From positions 1 to 32,079 of the forward strand of contig JANXEL010000076.1 in assembly GCA_025058535.1 (NCBI GenBank): a DNA stretch of 32,079 nt, written 5' to 3'. Each line of letters begins with the position of its first letter. Position 1 is the stretch's first letter. Position numbers and translations under genes: made by a program. The notes under the pieces were generated by a model that was not told the DNA's origin, ran no database searches, and saw nothing but the letters and a program-made list of their open reading frames with translations. Origin of the DNA: Ignisphaera sp. GTDB taxonomy: Archaea > Thermoproteota > Thermoprotei_A > Sulfolobales > Ignisphaeraceae. Positions 16,363 through 24,625 of this stretch are shown in pieces.

Positions 16363-16379
16363 GTATAGGATATCTATAC
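16363..16379. promoter_or_regulatory. Inverted repeat over the predicted orc1 start site
   Basis: GTATAG-GATAT-CTATAC has perfect 6-bp arms. The orc1 TATA box (16403-16410) predicts a TSS near 16379, so the repeat covers the first transcribed bases, a position where a repressor (or Orc1 itself) could block initiation. Confidence 0.45.
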
Positions 16380-16402
16380 ACTAAGTGATTTAATTTGTGA
16401 AT

Positions 16403-16410
16403 AATATAAA
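16403..16410 (-). promoter_or_regulatory. TATA box of orc1
   Basis: TTTATATT on the minus strand within a T-rich stretch, about 55 nt before the orc1 ATG. Confidence 0.5.
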
Positions 16411-16462
16411 AAAGTTGAAAACGCTTAAAATCCTGGCTAAGTATTGTGTGTCTGTGTGGGGT

Positions 16463-16539
<77 letters not shown>

Positions 16540-16564
16540 AAAACAACAGTTCCAGAGCACGCAG

Positions 16565-16582
16565 TACTGATCTATATCAGTA
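16565..16582. repeat. Perfect inverted repeat after tRNA-Ala
   Basis: TACTGAT-CTAT-ATCAGTA: seven-bp arms with a 4-nt spacer, 26 nt after the tRNA CCA end. It may be a protein-binding site or fold in the tRNA trailer. Confidence 0.45.
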
Positions 16583-16605
16583 GAATGGTTAGCAGTATAA
16601 ACAAA

Positions 16606-16614
16606 GTTTTTAAG
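16606..16614 (+). promoter_or_regulatory. TATA-like box for an unassigned transcript
   Basis: GTTTTTAAG, preceded by purine-rich ACAAA as a possible BRE. No open frame follows, so any transcript from here would be non-coding. Confidence 0.35.
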
Positions 16615-16923
16615 TCTGCACAGCAAACCGTCTACCTGGCCACCAGACACCTCGGGAGCCGAGGAGAATGAAGGGGGGAGCCGAAGGGGTCGAACACCCC
16701 CTCTAAAACATGCATTCTACATCAACTGGTTAGGGAATGGAAGGAGATCCGCGTTGTAAGATGAGAGCCGCCGAAGTCCGTTATTAAGTAGATGCACACC
16801 TAGGGTATTCAACTCCAGTTAAAAGATGGTTACCTTGGGAGGAAAAAATTGCATTCTGCTGATAACTGCTCAGTGGAGTCTAAGGGATCTGTAGACTATC
16901 AAATGACTGGGGAAGCATTTCGT

Positions 16924-19068
16924 CTAAAGCCCAAATAATATGAATGGTATTAGAACTGATGACGATACTGCCATAACCTTCATCATTATGTTTATTGCAG
17001 GGCCTGCTGCATCCTTTAGTGGATCTCCAACTGTATCTCCAACTACAGCTGCTTTGTGGGTTTCCGTACCCTTCCCTCCAAAGTTTCCAGCCTCCACATA
17101 CTTCTTTGCATTATCCCAAGTGTTTCCAACATTACCCTGGAATAGCCCTAGGAGTAAACCTGATGCGATAGAGCCTACTAGTAGACCTCCTAGTGCTGCC
17201 GCTCCTCTCCACACATCTCCAACACCAAATATCAGGACTATCAGTAGTGGTGCTAGTATCGATACTATTCCTGGTGCTACCAGCCTCCTCAGAGCGTAGT
17301 ATGTTACTATCTGCACAGCCCTTTCATAGTCCGGCCTTTCTTTCCATTCTAGTATGCCCGGCTTTTCCTTGAACTGCCTTCTTATCTCATCAACAAGTTT
17401 TCCAGCAGCAGCAGTTACAGCTTGTATAACCATTGCAACAAATACCGCTACCATAACTGCACCTATGATTACCCCTCCTATGAAGTGTGCCCCGTATGAT
17501 GGGTGCCCAGCATTAAATATTGTCTGCATAACTTCATCTATCCTCTGCCCACTCCTACTGGCAATGACGCTCGCAAAGCTAAATAGTAGTGCAAGAGCTG
17601 TCAGTGCAGCTGAGCCTATTGCGTAGCCCTTCGATATCGACTTCATAGTGTTTCCAGCCGCATCCAGTTTATCAGCCAGATTTCTTACCTCCTCACCATA
17701 GTTTGCCTGCTCAGCCAATCCCGCAGAGTTGTCAACTATAGGGCCATACGCATCAGCCGCCACTATCACAGGTGCAACAGATAGCATTCCAGTACCTGCG
17801 AGTGCTGCAGAGTATATCCCTGACAATAATCGTTCGGTGGCACTTAATGTCGAGCCAATTGTGTATGATGCAACAGCCGCTACAGCTATCGCAATGCTTG
17901 GTATAAACACGCTGTAGAACCCCATGGTCATACCACTCAGTATTGTTAGCGCGGGACCGAATTGAGAGTTCTGCGCCACTATCTTTACAGGTCTGTATAT
18001 AGGTGATGTAAAGTAGTCCGATGTAAACCCGACTACAGCACCCGTTATAAGCCCTAGTACGCCTATGATCCATGCAACTAATAGTGTTGGATCTAGCGAG
18101 TAGGTGAATGCACCATTAACTATGGCGACAGCAGCTACGGAAATTATAGATGTCAGTGTGAGCGTCCTTCCAGGTTCTGCTAGTGGTGAAACAGCTATGA
18201 ACTGTGAAGTGAACAGGCTAACAAGCAGTGCTACTGCTGAGAACAGAACTGGATACGCCACTAAATTTGATGCTCCCAGAACTGCGGCTATCGTCATCGG
18301 CGCTATGATGCCCTCAACATAGGATTCAAATAGATCTGCACCCATACCAGCACAGTCACCAACGTTATCCCCAACATTATCTGCTATAACACCAGGATTT
18401 CTAGGATCATCCTCCGGTATACCAACCTCTACCTTTCCAACAAGATCCGCGCCAACATCTGCTGCCTTAGTGTATATACCTCCACCAACCCTTGCAAATA
18501 ATGCTGCCGTGCTAGCTCCAAATGCATATGCTAAGAGCAGCTGTGTAGCATGTGCAGCGTACCTCAGGTTAAGCCCGTTAAATGCTATGAATAGCACTGA
18601 TATAAATGTGAGCCCTATACCACCTACTAGAAATCCTGTTATAGAACCACCTCTAAATGCGAGCACGAGTGCTCTATTCATATTTTCTCTACTCAATACA
18701 TTTAATACACGAATGTTGCTGAAGACTCCCATGAGCATTCCAACGATGCTTACGATAGCTGAGCATATCCCCCCTAGAATGTAGGAAATTCCTGAAAGAA
18801 GTAGAAGGGTGTTCTGGAACACCATACCTAGTGCTATGAGTAGAAGAGCGATGAGTACCACTATAGAGAGTATGACGCCGTACTGCGCCTTTATATAGGC
18901 GAGCGCAGCACTTTTAATGTAGCCATGTATCTGCGCAGCAGCTTTCTCCTCACTACTGCCTGCAGCTATAGGCTTCATAATGATGTAGAGTATAGTAGAA
19001 ACCACGTAGATTAGCGTTATAACACCTGAGGCTAGCCCTAGATACATTGATAGACTCAATACATCCAT
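16924..19068 (-). CDS. hppA: Membrane-bound proton-pumping pyrophosphatase (H+-PPase)
   Basis: It couples hydrolysis of pyrophosphate to ion export across the membrane. At 714 residues with about 16 hydrophobic segments it is a normal member. Seen: GGGIYTKAADVGADLVGKVE (195-214, PPi site), EDDPRNPGVIADNVGDNVGD ending near 238, DNSAGLAEQ near 446, GNTMKSISKGYAIGSA near 472, and GDTVGDPLKDAAGPAIN near the C-terminus. Lys476 occupies the position that is Ala in K+-dependent enzymes, so a K+-independent H+ pump is predicted. Start ATG 19068 has GGTGGTG upstream. It stands alone, downstream of nothing on its strand. Confidence 0.96.
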   Translation of the reverse strand: MDVLSLSMYLGLASGVITLIYVVSTILYIIMKPIAAGSSEEKAAAQIHGYIKSAALAYIKAQYGVILSIVVLIALLLIALGMVFQNTLLLLSGISYILGGICSAIVSIVGMLMGVFSNIRVLNVLSRENMNRALVLAFRGGSITGFLVGGIGLTFISVLFIAFNGLNLRYAAHATQLLLAYAFGASTAALFARVGGGIYTKAADVGADLVGKVEVGIPEDDPRNPGVIADNVGDNVGDCAGMGADLFESYVEGIIAPMTIAAVLGASNLVAYPVLFSAVALLVSLFTSQFIAVSPLAEPGRTLTLTSIISVAAVAIVNGAFTYSLDPTLLVAWIIGVLGLITGAVVGFTSDYFTSPIYRPVKIVAQNSQFGPALTILSGMTMGFYSVFIPSIAIAVAAVASYTIGSTLSATERLLSGIYSAALAGTGMLSVAPVIVAADAYGPIVDNSAGLAEQANYGEEVRNLADKLDAAGNTMKSISKGYAIGSAALTALALLFSFASVIASRSGQRIDEVMQTIFNAGHPSYGAHFIGGVIIGAVMVAVFVAMVIQAVTAAAGKLVDEIRRQFKEKPGILEWKERPDYERAVQIVTYYALRRLVAPGIVSILAPLLIVLIFGVGDVWRGAAALGGLLVGSIASGLLLGLFQGNVGNTWDNAKKYVEAGNFGGKGTETHKAAVVGDTVGDPLKDAAGPAINIMMKVMAVSSSVLIPFILFGL

Positions 19069-19202
19069 TTAATACACCACCATCTTACGAGCTACTCGGG
19101 ACCCCTACAGTTATGAGGCAGAAATAAAAACTTTTCTTTGTTAAAATATATACCTCTAAACACAGACTATAAACGCTATGAAGTTAAAGCAGATCAAGAG
19201 CT

Positions 19203-19214
19203 GATAAATTAAAA
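19203..19214 (+). promoter_or_regulatory. TATA box of tRNA-Arg
   Basis: GATAAATTAAAA lies about 30 nt upstream of the mature 5' end, so the primary transcript would start nearly at the tRNA. Confidence 0.45.
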
Positions 19215-19238
19215 TAACACTGCAGTGAGAATGTCTTT

Positions 19239-19316
19239 GGGCCCGTAGCTTAGCTTGGATAGAGCGCCGGCCTGCGGAGCCGGAGGTCCGGGGTTCAAAT
19301 CCCCGCGGGCCCGCCA
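19239..19316 (+). tRNA. tRNA-Arg (anticodon GCG)
   Basis: Acceptor GGGCCCG/CGGGCCC, D arm GCTT/GAGC, anticodon stem CCGGC/GCCGG with loop CTGCGGA (anticodon GCG, reads CGC), T arm CGGGG-TTCAAAT-CCCCG, discriminator G, and CCA encoded at 19314-19316. No intron. Confidence 0.97.
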
Positions 19317-19513
19317 CAAACAATAAAAACACAATTTTCAATGCATTAGCGTGAACATTGGTGTGGCGCATATGCTAGATGCTATAGTTAAGATGCTGAT
19401 ACAGGCTTAACTCAGTACGGTTTAAAAGGTTATTAATCTAAAAGTGGTGCTATCTAGCTAGATGATGCGGGTTTTAAGATCTGATAGAGTGATGATAGAC
19501 CCACGCGATGATT

Positions 19514-20959
19514 CTACTCCTCTAAGTTCCTCACCTTCTCAAGCACCCTTACCAGTATATCCTTCGTCTTTTGCGGATCAGCCCTTCCACCCGTCTTTTT
19601 CATTACCGCCCCTATAAGGAAGTTTATGGCTTTAGGATTCTTTAACGCATCTTCAACTGCCTTAGGATTTTCTTTAACAGCCTCTAGAGCCACCTGCTCA
19701 AGATACTGTTCATCATCAATTCTAGTATACCCAACCAATTTGATGTATTCATCAATATTTATCCCTCCGCTCACAACATGTGGCATCAGCTCCTTAACCA
19801 TCTTTATGGACAGTACACCCTTATCTAAGAGTTCAAGAAGTCTGACAATGTCGTAGGGCTTAACGCTAAGCCTTTTTGGATCTATAGATAGTTCTTTAAC
19901 CCATCTAAGGAAGTCTGTTATAATCATATCTGCAAGCCTCTTGTAGTTGCTATACATCTTTGCCCCTTCTTCAAAGAAGTCAGCGAGCCACTTGCTTAAC
20001 ACCAGCACTGTTGCTCTATACTCATCTAGATTGTACTGCACCATGAATCTCTCTATTCGATGATCGGGCAATTCTGGTATCATTGATGCGATCATATTGA
20101 TCATGTCGTTCGAGATGGTTATCGGTGGTAGGTCTGGATCAGGAAAGTATCTATAGTCCTCTTCGAATTCCTTAGCCCGAAGTGGCACCGTTACACCTTT
20201 CCTCTCATCCCAATGCCTGGTCTCTCTAGCTACAGCTCCACCTTGTTCAATAATTCTCCTCTGTCTCACTATCTCATACGTTAGAGCCTTCTCGACATCC
20301 TTTATTGAACCAATATTCTTTACCTCAACCCTTCCATAGCCTTCAATTGAAATATTTGCATCAACCCTAAAAGAGCCCTCGAGGGCTGTCTCCGTCACCC
20401 CCAGATACTCAAGTATTGCGATAAGCTTATCGAGAAAAATCCTCGCCTCCTTTGGGCTATCCATATCAGGCTCTGTGACTATTTCAAGTAGCGCCACACC
20501 AGATCTATTGTAATCCACTAAACTATAGTGTGCCTCTTCAATACCTCCTACGTAGTGTATCTTCCCCGGATCCTCTTCGATATTTATCCTCCTTATCCTG
20601 ACCATCTTCGTCCTACCATCGACGAATATTCTAACATAGCCACTTCTGGCTATAGACGTGAATCCAGGGCCGTCATACTGTGTTATCTGGTAGTTCTTAG
20701 GTAGATCTGGATAGAAGTAGTGCTTCCTAACAAACATGACTCTATCACTTACTTCGCAGTTTAGTGCCTTAGCAACAGCTACAGCATACTCTACTGCCCT
20801 TCTATTTACAACTGGTAGGGTGCCTGGTAAACCGAGGCAGATTGGACACACATAGGTGTTTGGATTACCCCCTCTATAGCCAGAGTGGGTTGGGCAGAAC
20901 AGCTTGCTTGATAGTGCGGTCAGCTGTACGTGTATCTCCAGCCCTATTAAAACCCTCAT
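19514..20959 (-). CDS. gatB: Asp/Glu-tRNA amidotransferase subunit B
   Basis: The tRNA-binding and kinase subunit of GatCAB, 481 residues. It phosphorylates the side chain of mischarged Asp-tRNA(Asn) or Glu-tRNA(Gln) before amide transfer. Seen: GLEIHVQL at the N-terminus, four zinc-site Cys (KLFCPTH, CPICLGLPG), KHYFYPDLPKNYQITQYD, EEDPGKIHYVGG, DYNRSGVALLEIVTEPD, EVKNIGSIKDVEKAL, DYRYFPDPDLPP, and a C-terminal YqeY-like tail ending GGRADPQKTKDILVRVLEKV. In archaea GatCAB usually serves Asn while GatDE serves Gln; that split is known biology, not visible here. It follows gatA by 5 nt. Confidence 0.97.
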   Translation of the reverse strand: MRVLIGLEIHVQLTALSSKLFCPTHSGYRGGNPNTYVCPICLGLPGTLPVVNRRAVEYAVAVAKALNCEVSDRVMFVRKHYFYPDLPKNYQITQYDGPGFTSIARSGYVRIFVDGRTKMVRIRRINIEEDPGKIHYVGGIEEAHYSLVDYNRSGVALLEIVTEPDMDSPKEARIFLDKLIAILEYLGVTETALEGSFRVDANISIEGYGRVEVKNIGSIKDVEKALTYEIVRQRRIIEQGGAVARETRHWDERKGVTVPLRAKEFEEDYRYFPDPDLPPITISNDMINMIASMIPELPDHRIERFMVQYNLDEYRATVLVLSKWLADFFEEGAKMYSNYKRLADMIITDFLRWVKELSIDPKRLSVKPYDIVRLLELLDKGVLSIKMVKELMPHVVSGGINIDEYIKLVGYTRIDDEQYLEQVALEAVKENPKAVEDALKNPKAINFLIGAVMKKTGGRADPQKTKDILVRVLEKVRNLEE

Positions 20960-20964
20960 TCCAC

Positions 20965-22437
20965 CTACACCTCAGCAATGAGGTCCCTAAGCTTTGTTCT
21001 CTCCTCTAACTGAGCTGAGAGATATAGAAGTATTGGTTCTGAGAGAGATTTTGACATAATCTGCAATCCAGCTGGTAGACCATTCCAAAAACCTGCAGGA
21101 ATGCTTATAGCTGGATAGCCTACCAGATTGGCAATAACAGTTGAAACGTCTGCTAAGTATATCTTTACAGGATCCTCGAAAAATTCCCCCAGCTTAGGAG
21201 GGGGGATGGGCATTGTTGGGCTCACCACCACGTCAACCTTACTAAATATTGAGTTGAGATTTTCTTTGAGCATTCTTCTAAATCTCAGCGCTCTTATGTA
21301 GTACATATCCCTATAACCCATACTGAGAACATAAGCTCCCAGCGCTATCCTCTTCCTAACCTCGTACCCAAATCCTCTAGTCCTAACCTCCGTATAAGCA
21401 TCAATCCAGCTCCTATTTTCAACAGGTACCTTAAGGCCATATCTAACACCGTCGAATCTTGATAGATTGGAGCTAGCTTCAGCCATAGCTATTATGTAGT
21501 AGGCTGCTACAGCCTCTTTAGTGTATGGCATCGAAACCTCCACGCACTCATGATATGCACAGAGATTGTCTACAGAGCTATATACGGTTTTCCTAACCTC
21601 ATCGTCAGAACCTTCGAAAAGCTCCTTTAGAATGCCTATCTTGAGTCTCGGTTCTCTATGAAGTAGCTCGTTCAGCAGCTCAACATAGTCCACAGGCTGC
21701 ATAGGTAGAGACGTTGAGTCCCTTGGATCATGCCCGGATATAGCTGTGAGTGTCAGTGCTAGATCTAGAGTGTTTCTAGCCATAGGTCCAATCTGATCCA
21801 TGCTACTTGCATATGCAATTAATCCATATCTACTCACAAGGCCATATGTAGGTTTAAGACCGTACACCATTGTATAGGCAGCTGGATTCCTTATAGAGCC
21901 ACCCGTATCTGAGCCCAGCGCTACTGATGCTTCACCAGCTGCTAGGGCTGCTCCACTTCCACCTGACGAACCTCCAGGAACGCGCTCCAGACTCCACGGA
22001 TTTCTAGTGGGGTAGAATGCGCTAGTCTCTGTTGTGGAACCCATTGCAAACTCATCCATATTGGTCTTACCGTGGATAACCATACCTACATTCCTAAGCT
22101 TCTCGATAGTGGTTGCATCATAGGGAGGAATGTAATTCTCCAGCATTCTAGAACCACACGTTGTTCTAATACCTCTAGTTGAAATGTTATCCTTTACACC
22201 CACGATCACACCGAATAGCCTTGGAAGCGGATATGTGCTGCGCACTCTCCGTATAAGATTCTCCACATAGCTGTACACCTGCTCCTTAGGGACAATAGTT
22301 ATGAATGCCCTTACCCTACTCTCCACACGATGTATTCTATCGTAGATTGAGTCTATGTATTCAAACACTTTATGCACATCTGAGGAAAATTCCTCGATTA
22401 GCCTGTGGACGGGCATGGATATGTATTTATAGGACAT
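20965..22437 (-). CDS. gatA: Asp/Glu-tRNA amidotransferase subunit A
   Basis: The amidase-signature subunit, 490 residues, which releases ammonia from glutamine or asparagine and passes it to GatB. The catalytic Ser-cisSer-Lys triad lies in GVIVGVKDNISTRG (Lys) and PGGSSGGSGAALAAG with SDTGGSIRNPA (serines). MDEFAMGSTTETSAFYPTRNPW and YGLIAYASSMDQIGPMARN are standard family text. The ATG 22437 start is separated by 1 nt from the gatC stop, and gatB starts 5 nt after its end, so C-A-B is one operon. Confidence 0.97.
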   Translation of the reverse strand: MSYKYISMPVHRLIEEFSSDVHKVFEYIDSIYDRIHRVESRVRAFITIVPKEQVYSYVENLIRRVRSTYPLPRLFGVIVGVKDNISTRGIRTTCGSRMLENYIPPYDATTIEKLRNVGMVIHGKTNMDEFAMGSTTETSAFYPTRNPWSLERVPGGSSGGSGAALAAGEASVALGSDTGGSIRNPAAYTMVYGLKPTYGLVSRYGLIAYASSMDQIGPMARNTLDLALTLTAISGHDPRDSTSLPMQPVDYVELLNELLHREPRLKIGILKELFEGSDDEVRKTVYSSVDNLCAYHECVEVSMPYTKEAVAAYYIIAMAEASSNLSRFDGVRYGLKVPVENRSWIDAYTEVRTRGFGYEVRKRIALGAYVLSMGYRDMYYIRALRFRRMLKENLNSIFSKVDVVVSPTMPIPPPKLGEFFEDPVKIYLADVSTVIANLVGYPAISIPAGFWNGLPAGLQIMSKSLSEPILLYLSAQLEERTKLRDLIAEV

Positions 22438-22438
22438 G

Positions 22439-22729
22439 CTACTCTACCGTAGTTTTTGGTGCTTTTACATAGCCATTAACCAGTAGAGCGTTATCCCTAA
22501 GCATACTGTGCTCTTCGTCCACCTTATCGAAGGTTTCATCCACCCTCAGAGGTGAAGGTACTTCGTGAACGTGGAATAGAGGTTCATACCTATCTATACC
22601 CTCAACATTTTTCAATTCATTAAATAAATTGATGATTTTGTCTATTTCAACCTTAATTCTCTCCCTCTCATCATCACTAAATCTTATTAGTATAAGCCTT
22701 TCGAGATACTCCACGACATCCCCTGGCAA
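22439..22729 (-). CDS. gatC: Asp/Glu-tRNA amidotransferase subunit C
   Basis: The small belt subunit that holds GatA and GatB together. From TTG 22729 it has 96 residues, the normal GatC length: VEYLERLILIRFSDDERERIKVEIDKIINLFNEL, then EGIDRYEPLFHVHEVPSPLRVDE and LRDNALLVNGYVKAPKTTVE, matching the family helix, the PL.HVHE..SPLR belt and C-terminal tail. TTG is chosen because GGTG lies 6 nt before it and a TATA box (CTTATATTCC near 22770) fits; the frame is open further upstream to 22837, but that adds 36 residues without family support. GTG 22714 is an alternative. Confidence 0.9.
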   Translation of the reverse strand: MPGDVVEYLERLILIRFSDDERERIKVEIDKIINLFNELKNVEGIDRYEPLFHVHEVPSPLRVDETFDKVDEEHSMLRDNALLVNGYVKAPKTTVE

Positions 22730-22896
22730 TATATACACCAAATCACATCTATCAGCTACATGGAATATAAGCTTGACATCAAAATTTAGAAACCCTGTCC
22801 TCAAATATATACACAATGATGATAGGCTGGTGAGCACTCATTAGAATTGAGGATGTCATTAAAGCACTAGGGGAGCTAATCAAGGATCCAGCTACA

Positions 22897-23277
22897 GTGT
22901 TTATGAGTGTTGAGGAGGCTAGGTTATCAGGTTCCAATATAATTAATTTCACCCTGGACCTGGGGAAAGAGATTGCGTATTCTGCAATTTCTTTTGAATA
23001 CATAGTCTCTATAGAAGAGCTCATACCAATAGCTATAGTAATAGAGCCTGGGGGTGATACACTGAAAAATATGCCGCTAACTACAATTTCAAGAATATTG
23101 AACAGCGTTAAGGGGTACGTTTATGGTTCTGATAACGGTATTGGAATACTTATTCCAATAGAAAATGAAGCTGAGCTCTACAACAAGGTTGCGGTGCTCA
23201 TTCCACAGATTGTTAAACAGATTCTAGGTATAGATGTTAGGCCAATAATTACAAATTATAGTATTGAAAAGTTGTAA
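22897..23277 (+). CDS. Conserved-looking hypothetical protein
   Basis: I do not recognise the family. From GTG 22897 it is 126 residues. It is a compact alpha/beta protein with alternating strands (IPIAIVIEPGG, VKGYVYGSDNGIGILIPIE) and helices (ELYNKVAVLIPQIVKQILG), no signal peptide, no membrane span, no Cys. The frame stays open and protein-like upstream to 22834 (an amphipathic IEDVIKALGELIKDP), and the best SD (GGTGAG) lies just before an ATT at 22840, so the true N-terminus may be 19 codons earlier. It is divergent from gatC, with TATA-like AAATATATAC near 22803-22812. Confidence 0.7.
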   Translation: MFMSVEEARLSGSNIINFTLDLGKEIAYSAISFEYIVSIEELIPIAIVIEPGGDTLKNMPLTTISRILNSVKGYVYGSDNGIGILIPIENEAELYNKVAVLIPQIVKQILGIDVRPIITNYSIEKL

Positions 23278-23525
23278 TCGGCCCGTGCCACTGCATCTCA
23301 ATACGCTTAGTCCAAATTCTGTTAATCAATCCTGAGTAACTCTTATGAGCGTGAACCGCTGTATTATGTTTTAGCCTTTAGTACTTCCCTAATCAAGAAT
23401 AGATTAAATGGTGTTTCCACTACTTGAAAAGGAGAATAGGTAGACCACCTCTAACTGTCTCACTATAGTTTATATCGACTGTGGGCTACATATACTACTT
23501 CTGTGCATACATCTATTTACAACAA

Positions 23526-23537
23526 ACAAATATATAC
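23526..23537 (+). promoter_or_regulatory. TATA box of the alanine dehydrogenase-like gene
   Basis: ACAAATATATAC lies about 40 nt before the ATG; the following leader contains GGTGATG 4 nt before the start. Confidence 0.45.
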
Positions 23538-23571
23538 CCTTTTCTCTTCACATAATTAATGGTGATGCTGA

Positions 23572-24561
23572 ATGATTGAAATGAAGGTGCTGGATTATTC
23601 AGATGTAAGGATGATACTAAAGATGAACAATGCTATAGAGTTGGTTGAGAAAGCATTTAGGGAGAAAGGTTTAGGGCGAGTTCAAATGCCTGCAAAAACA
23701 TATCTATTCTTTGATAAATATAATGGTGATCTGCGCACCATGCCCGCCTACTTTCAGCACCTAGATATAGCAGGTGTAAAGATTGTCAATTCCCATCCGG
23801 ATAACCCAGCCAAGCACGGTTTGCCCACGGTCATGGCCATAGTGGTACTTGTAGATCCAAAGACGGGGAGGCCCCTATGCCTGATGGATGGTACGTTGAT
23901 TACAGGTGTTAGAACTGGTGCCGCAGTAGCTGTTGCCACCAAGTATCTCGCTAGGAAAAGCTCCAAAACTATTGGAGTTGTTGGAGCGGGCTCTATGGCT
24001 CCATACAGTATAGAAGGGCTGCATCATGTGTTGAGGATTGACAGTATTAAAATATTCGATATTAGCAGGAATAGAGCAGAGAGGCTTGCAAGAGAGGTAG
24101 AGCTTAATTATGGTATTTCTGCAAGTGCAGTAGAGAGATGCAGTGATGCTGTTAAAGATGTGGATGTTCTTGTTACGCTAACACCATCGAGAGAGCCCAT
24201 CATAAAAGATGAGTGGATTTTCGAGGGAGTGCACATAAACGCAATGGGTGCTGATGCCCCAGGTAAGGAGGAACTGGATCCGGTGATACTTAAAAGAGCT
24301 AAAATAGTGGTTGATGATCTAGAGCAGGCAATCCATAGTGGCGAGGTTAATGTTCCTATAAGCAGAGGTATTCTACATCCAAATGAAATATATGGTGAAT
24401 TGGGGGAGGTTGTGGCTGGTATTAAGCCCGGTAGGGTATCTGATAGCGAGATAACAATATTCGACTCAACAGGTCTAGCCATACAGGACGTTATAACAGC
24501 ATGGCACGTCTACGAAGAGGCTGAAAGGAAGGGAATTGGAAGGAAGATCGTGCTCCACTAA
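23572..24561 (+). CDS. Ornithine cyclodeaminase/mu-crystallin family dehydrogenase (archaeal alanine dehydrogenase type)
   Basis: A 329-residue NAD(P)-dependent enzyme. The family includes ornithine cyclodeaminase, archaeal alanine dehydrogenase and ketimine reductases, which cannot be told apart safely by eye. Seen: QMPAKTYLFF (substrate Lys), GDLRTMPAYF, AGVKIVNSHPDNPAKHGLPTV, LMDGTLITGVRTGAAVAVATKYLAR, the dinucleotide motif GVVGAGSMA, HINAMGADAPGKEELD, and DSTGLAIQDV. The gene has its own promoter and a GGTGATG SD. No neighbouring gene names its substrate; alanine or another amino acid is likely. Confidence 0.9.
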   Translation: MIEMKVLDYSDVRMILKMNNAIELVEKAFREKGLGRVQMPAKTYLFFDKYNGDLRTMPAYFQHLDIAGVKIVNSHPDNPAKHGLPTVMAIVVLVDPKTGRPLCLMDGTLITGVRTGAAVAVATKYLARKSSKTIGVVGAGSMAPYSIEGLHHVLRIDSIKIFDISRNRAERLAREVELNYGISASAVERCSDAVKDVDVLVTLTPSREPIIKDEWIFEGVHINAMGADAPGKEELDPVILKRAKIVVDDLEQAIHSGEVNVPISRGILHPNEIYGELGEVVAGIKPGRVSDSEITIFDSTGLAIQDVITAWHVYEEAERKGIGRKIVLH

Positions 24562-24625
24562 TCTACGGTCTCAGTCAGGGGAATAACATCATCCATAGCT
24601 AATCAGGGGGGTGAAGCTTCATCAA

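Larger units (their letters stand above)
16540..16923. other. Gene-free region: promoter-like box, GC-rich repeats, possible ncRNA or origin
   Basis: No credible reading frame. From left: a perfect 7-bp inverted repeat (16565-16582); a TATA-like GTTTTTAAG (16606-16614) predicting a plus-strand TSS near 16637; a GC-rich block (about 16640-16702) with a CCTCGG-GAG-CCGAGG hairpin, AGGGGG...CCCCCT pairing and a duplicated GGGAGCCGA (16654, 16676); two copies of TGCATTCT (16711, 16850); TCCAGTTAAAA (16814) and CAGTGGAGTCTAAGGGA (16871), the last resembling an archaeal origin-recognition box as I remember it. It is not RNase P RNA, SRP RNA or any rRNA I recognise. It lies beside orc1/tRNA-Ala and downstream of hppA. 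Confidence 0.4.

Noticed and set aside
16640-16800. RNase P or SRP RNA
   Set aside because: GAAGTCCG and GGAAGG fragments are suggestive, but the other universally conserved segments of either RNA are missing.
19156-19371. 71-codon minus-strand frame across tRNA-Arg
   Set aside because: Antisense of the tRNA; no start signal or protein-like composition.
19371-19409. 12-codon frame with a GGTGTGG motif upstream
   Set aside because: Too short to support; probably chance.
23278-23571. Gap between the unknown protein and the alanine dehydrogenase-type gene
   Set aside because: Searched on both strands; only the promoter of the downstream gene is convincing.
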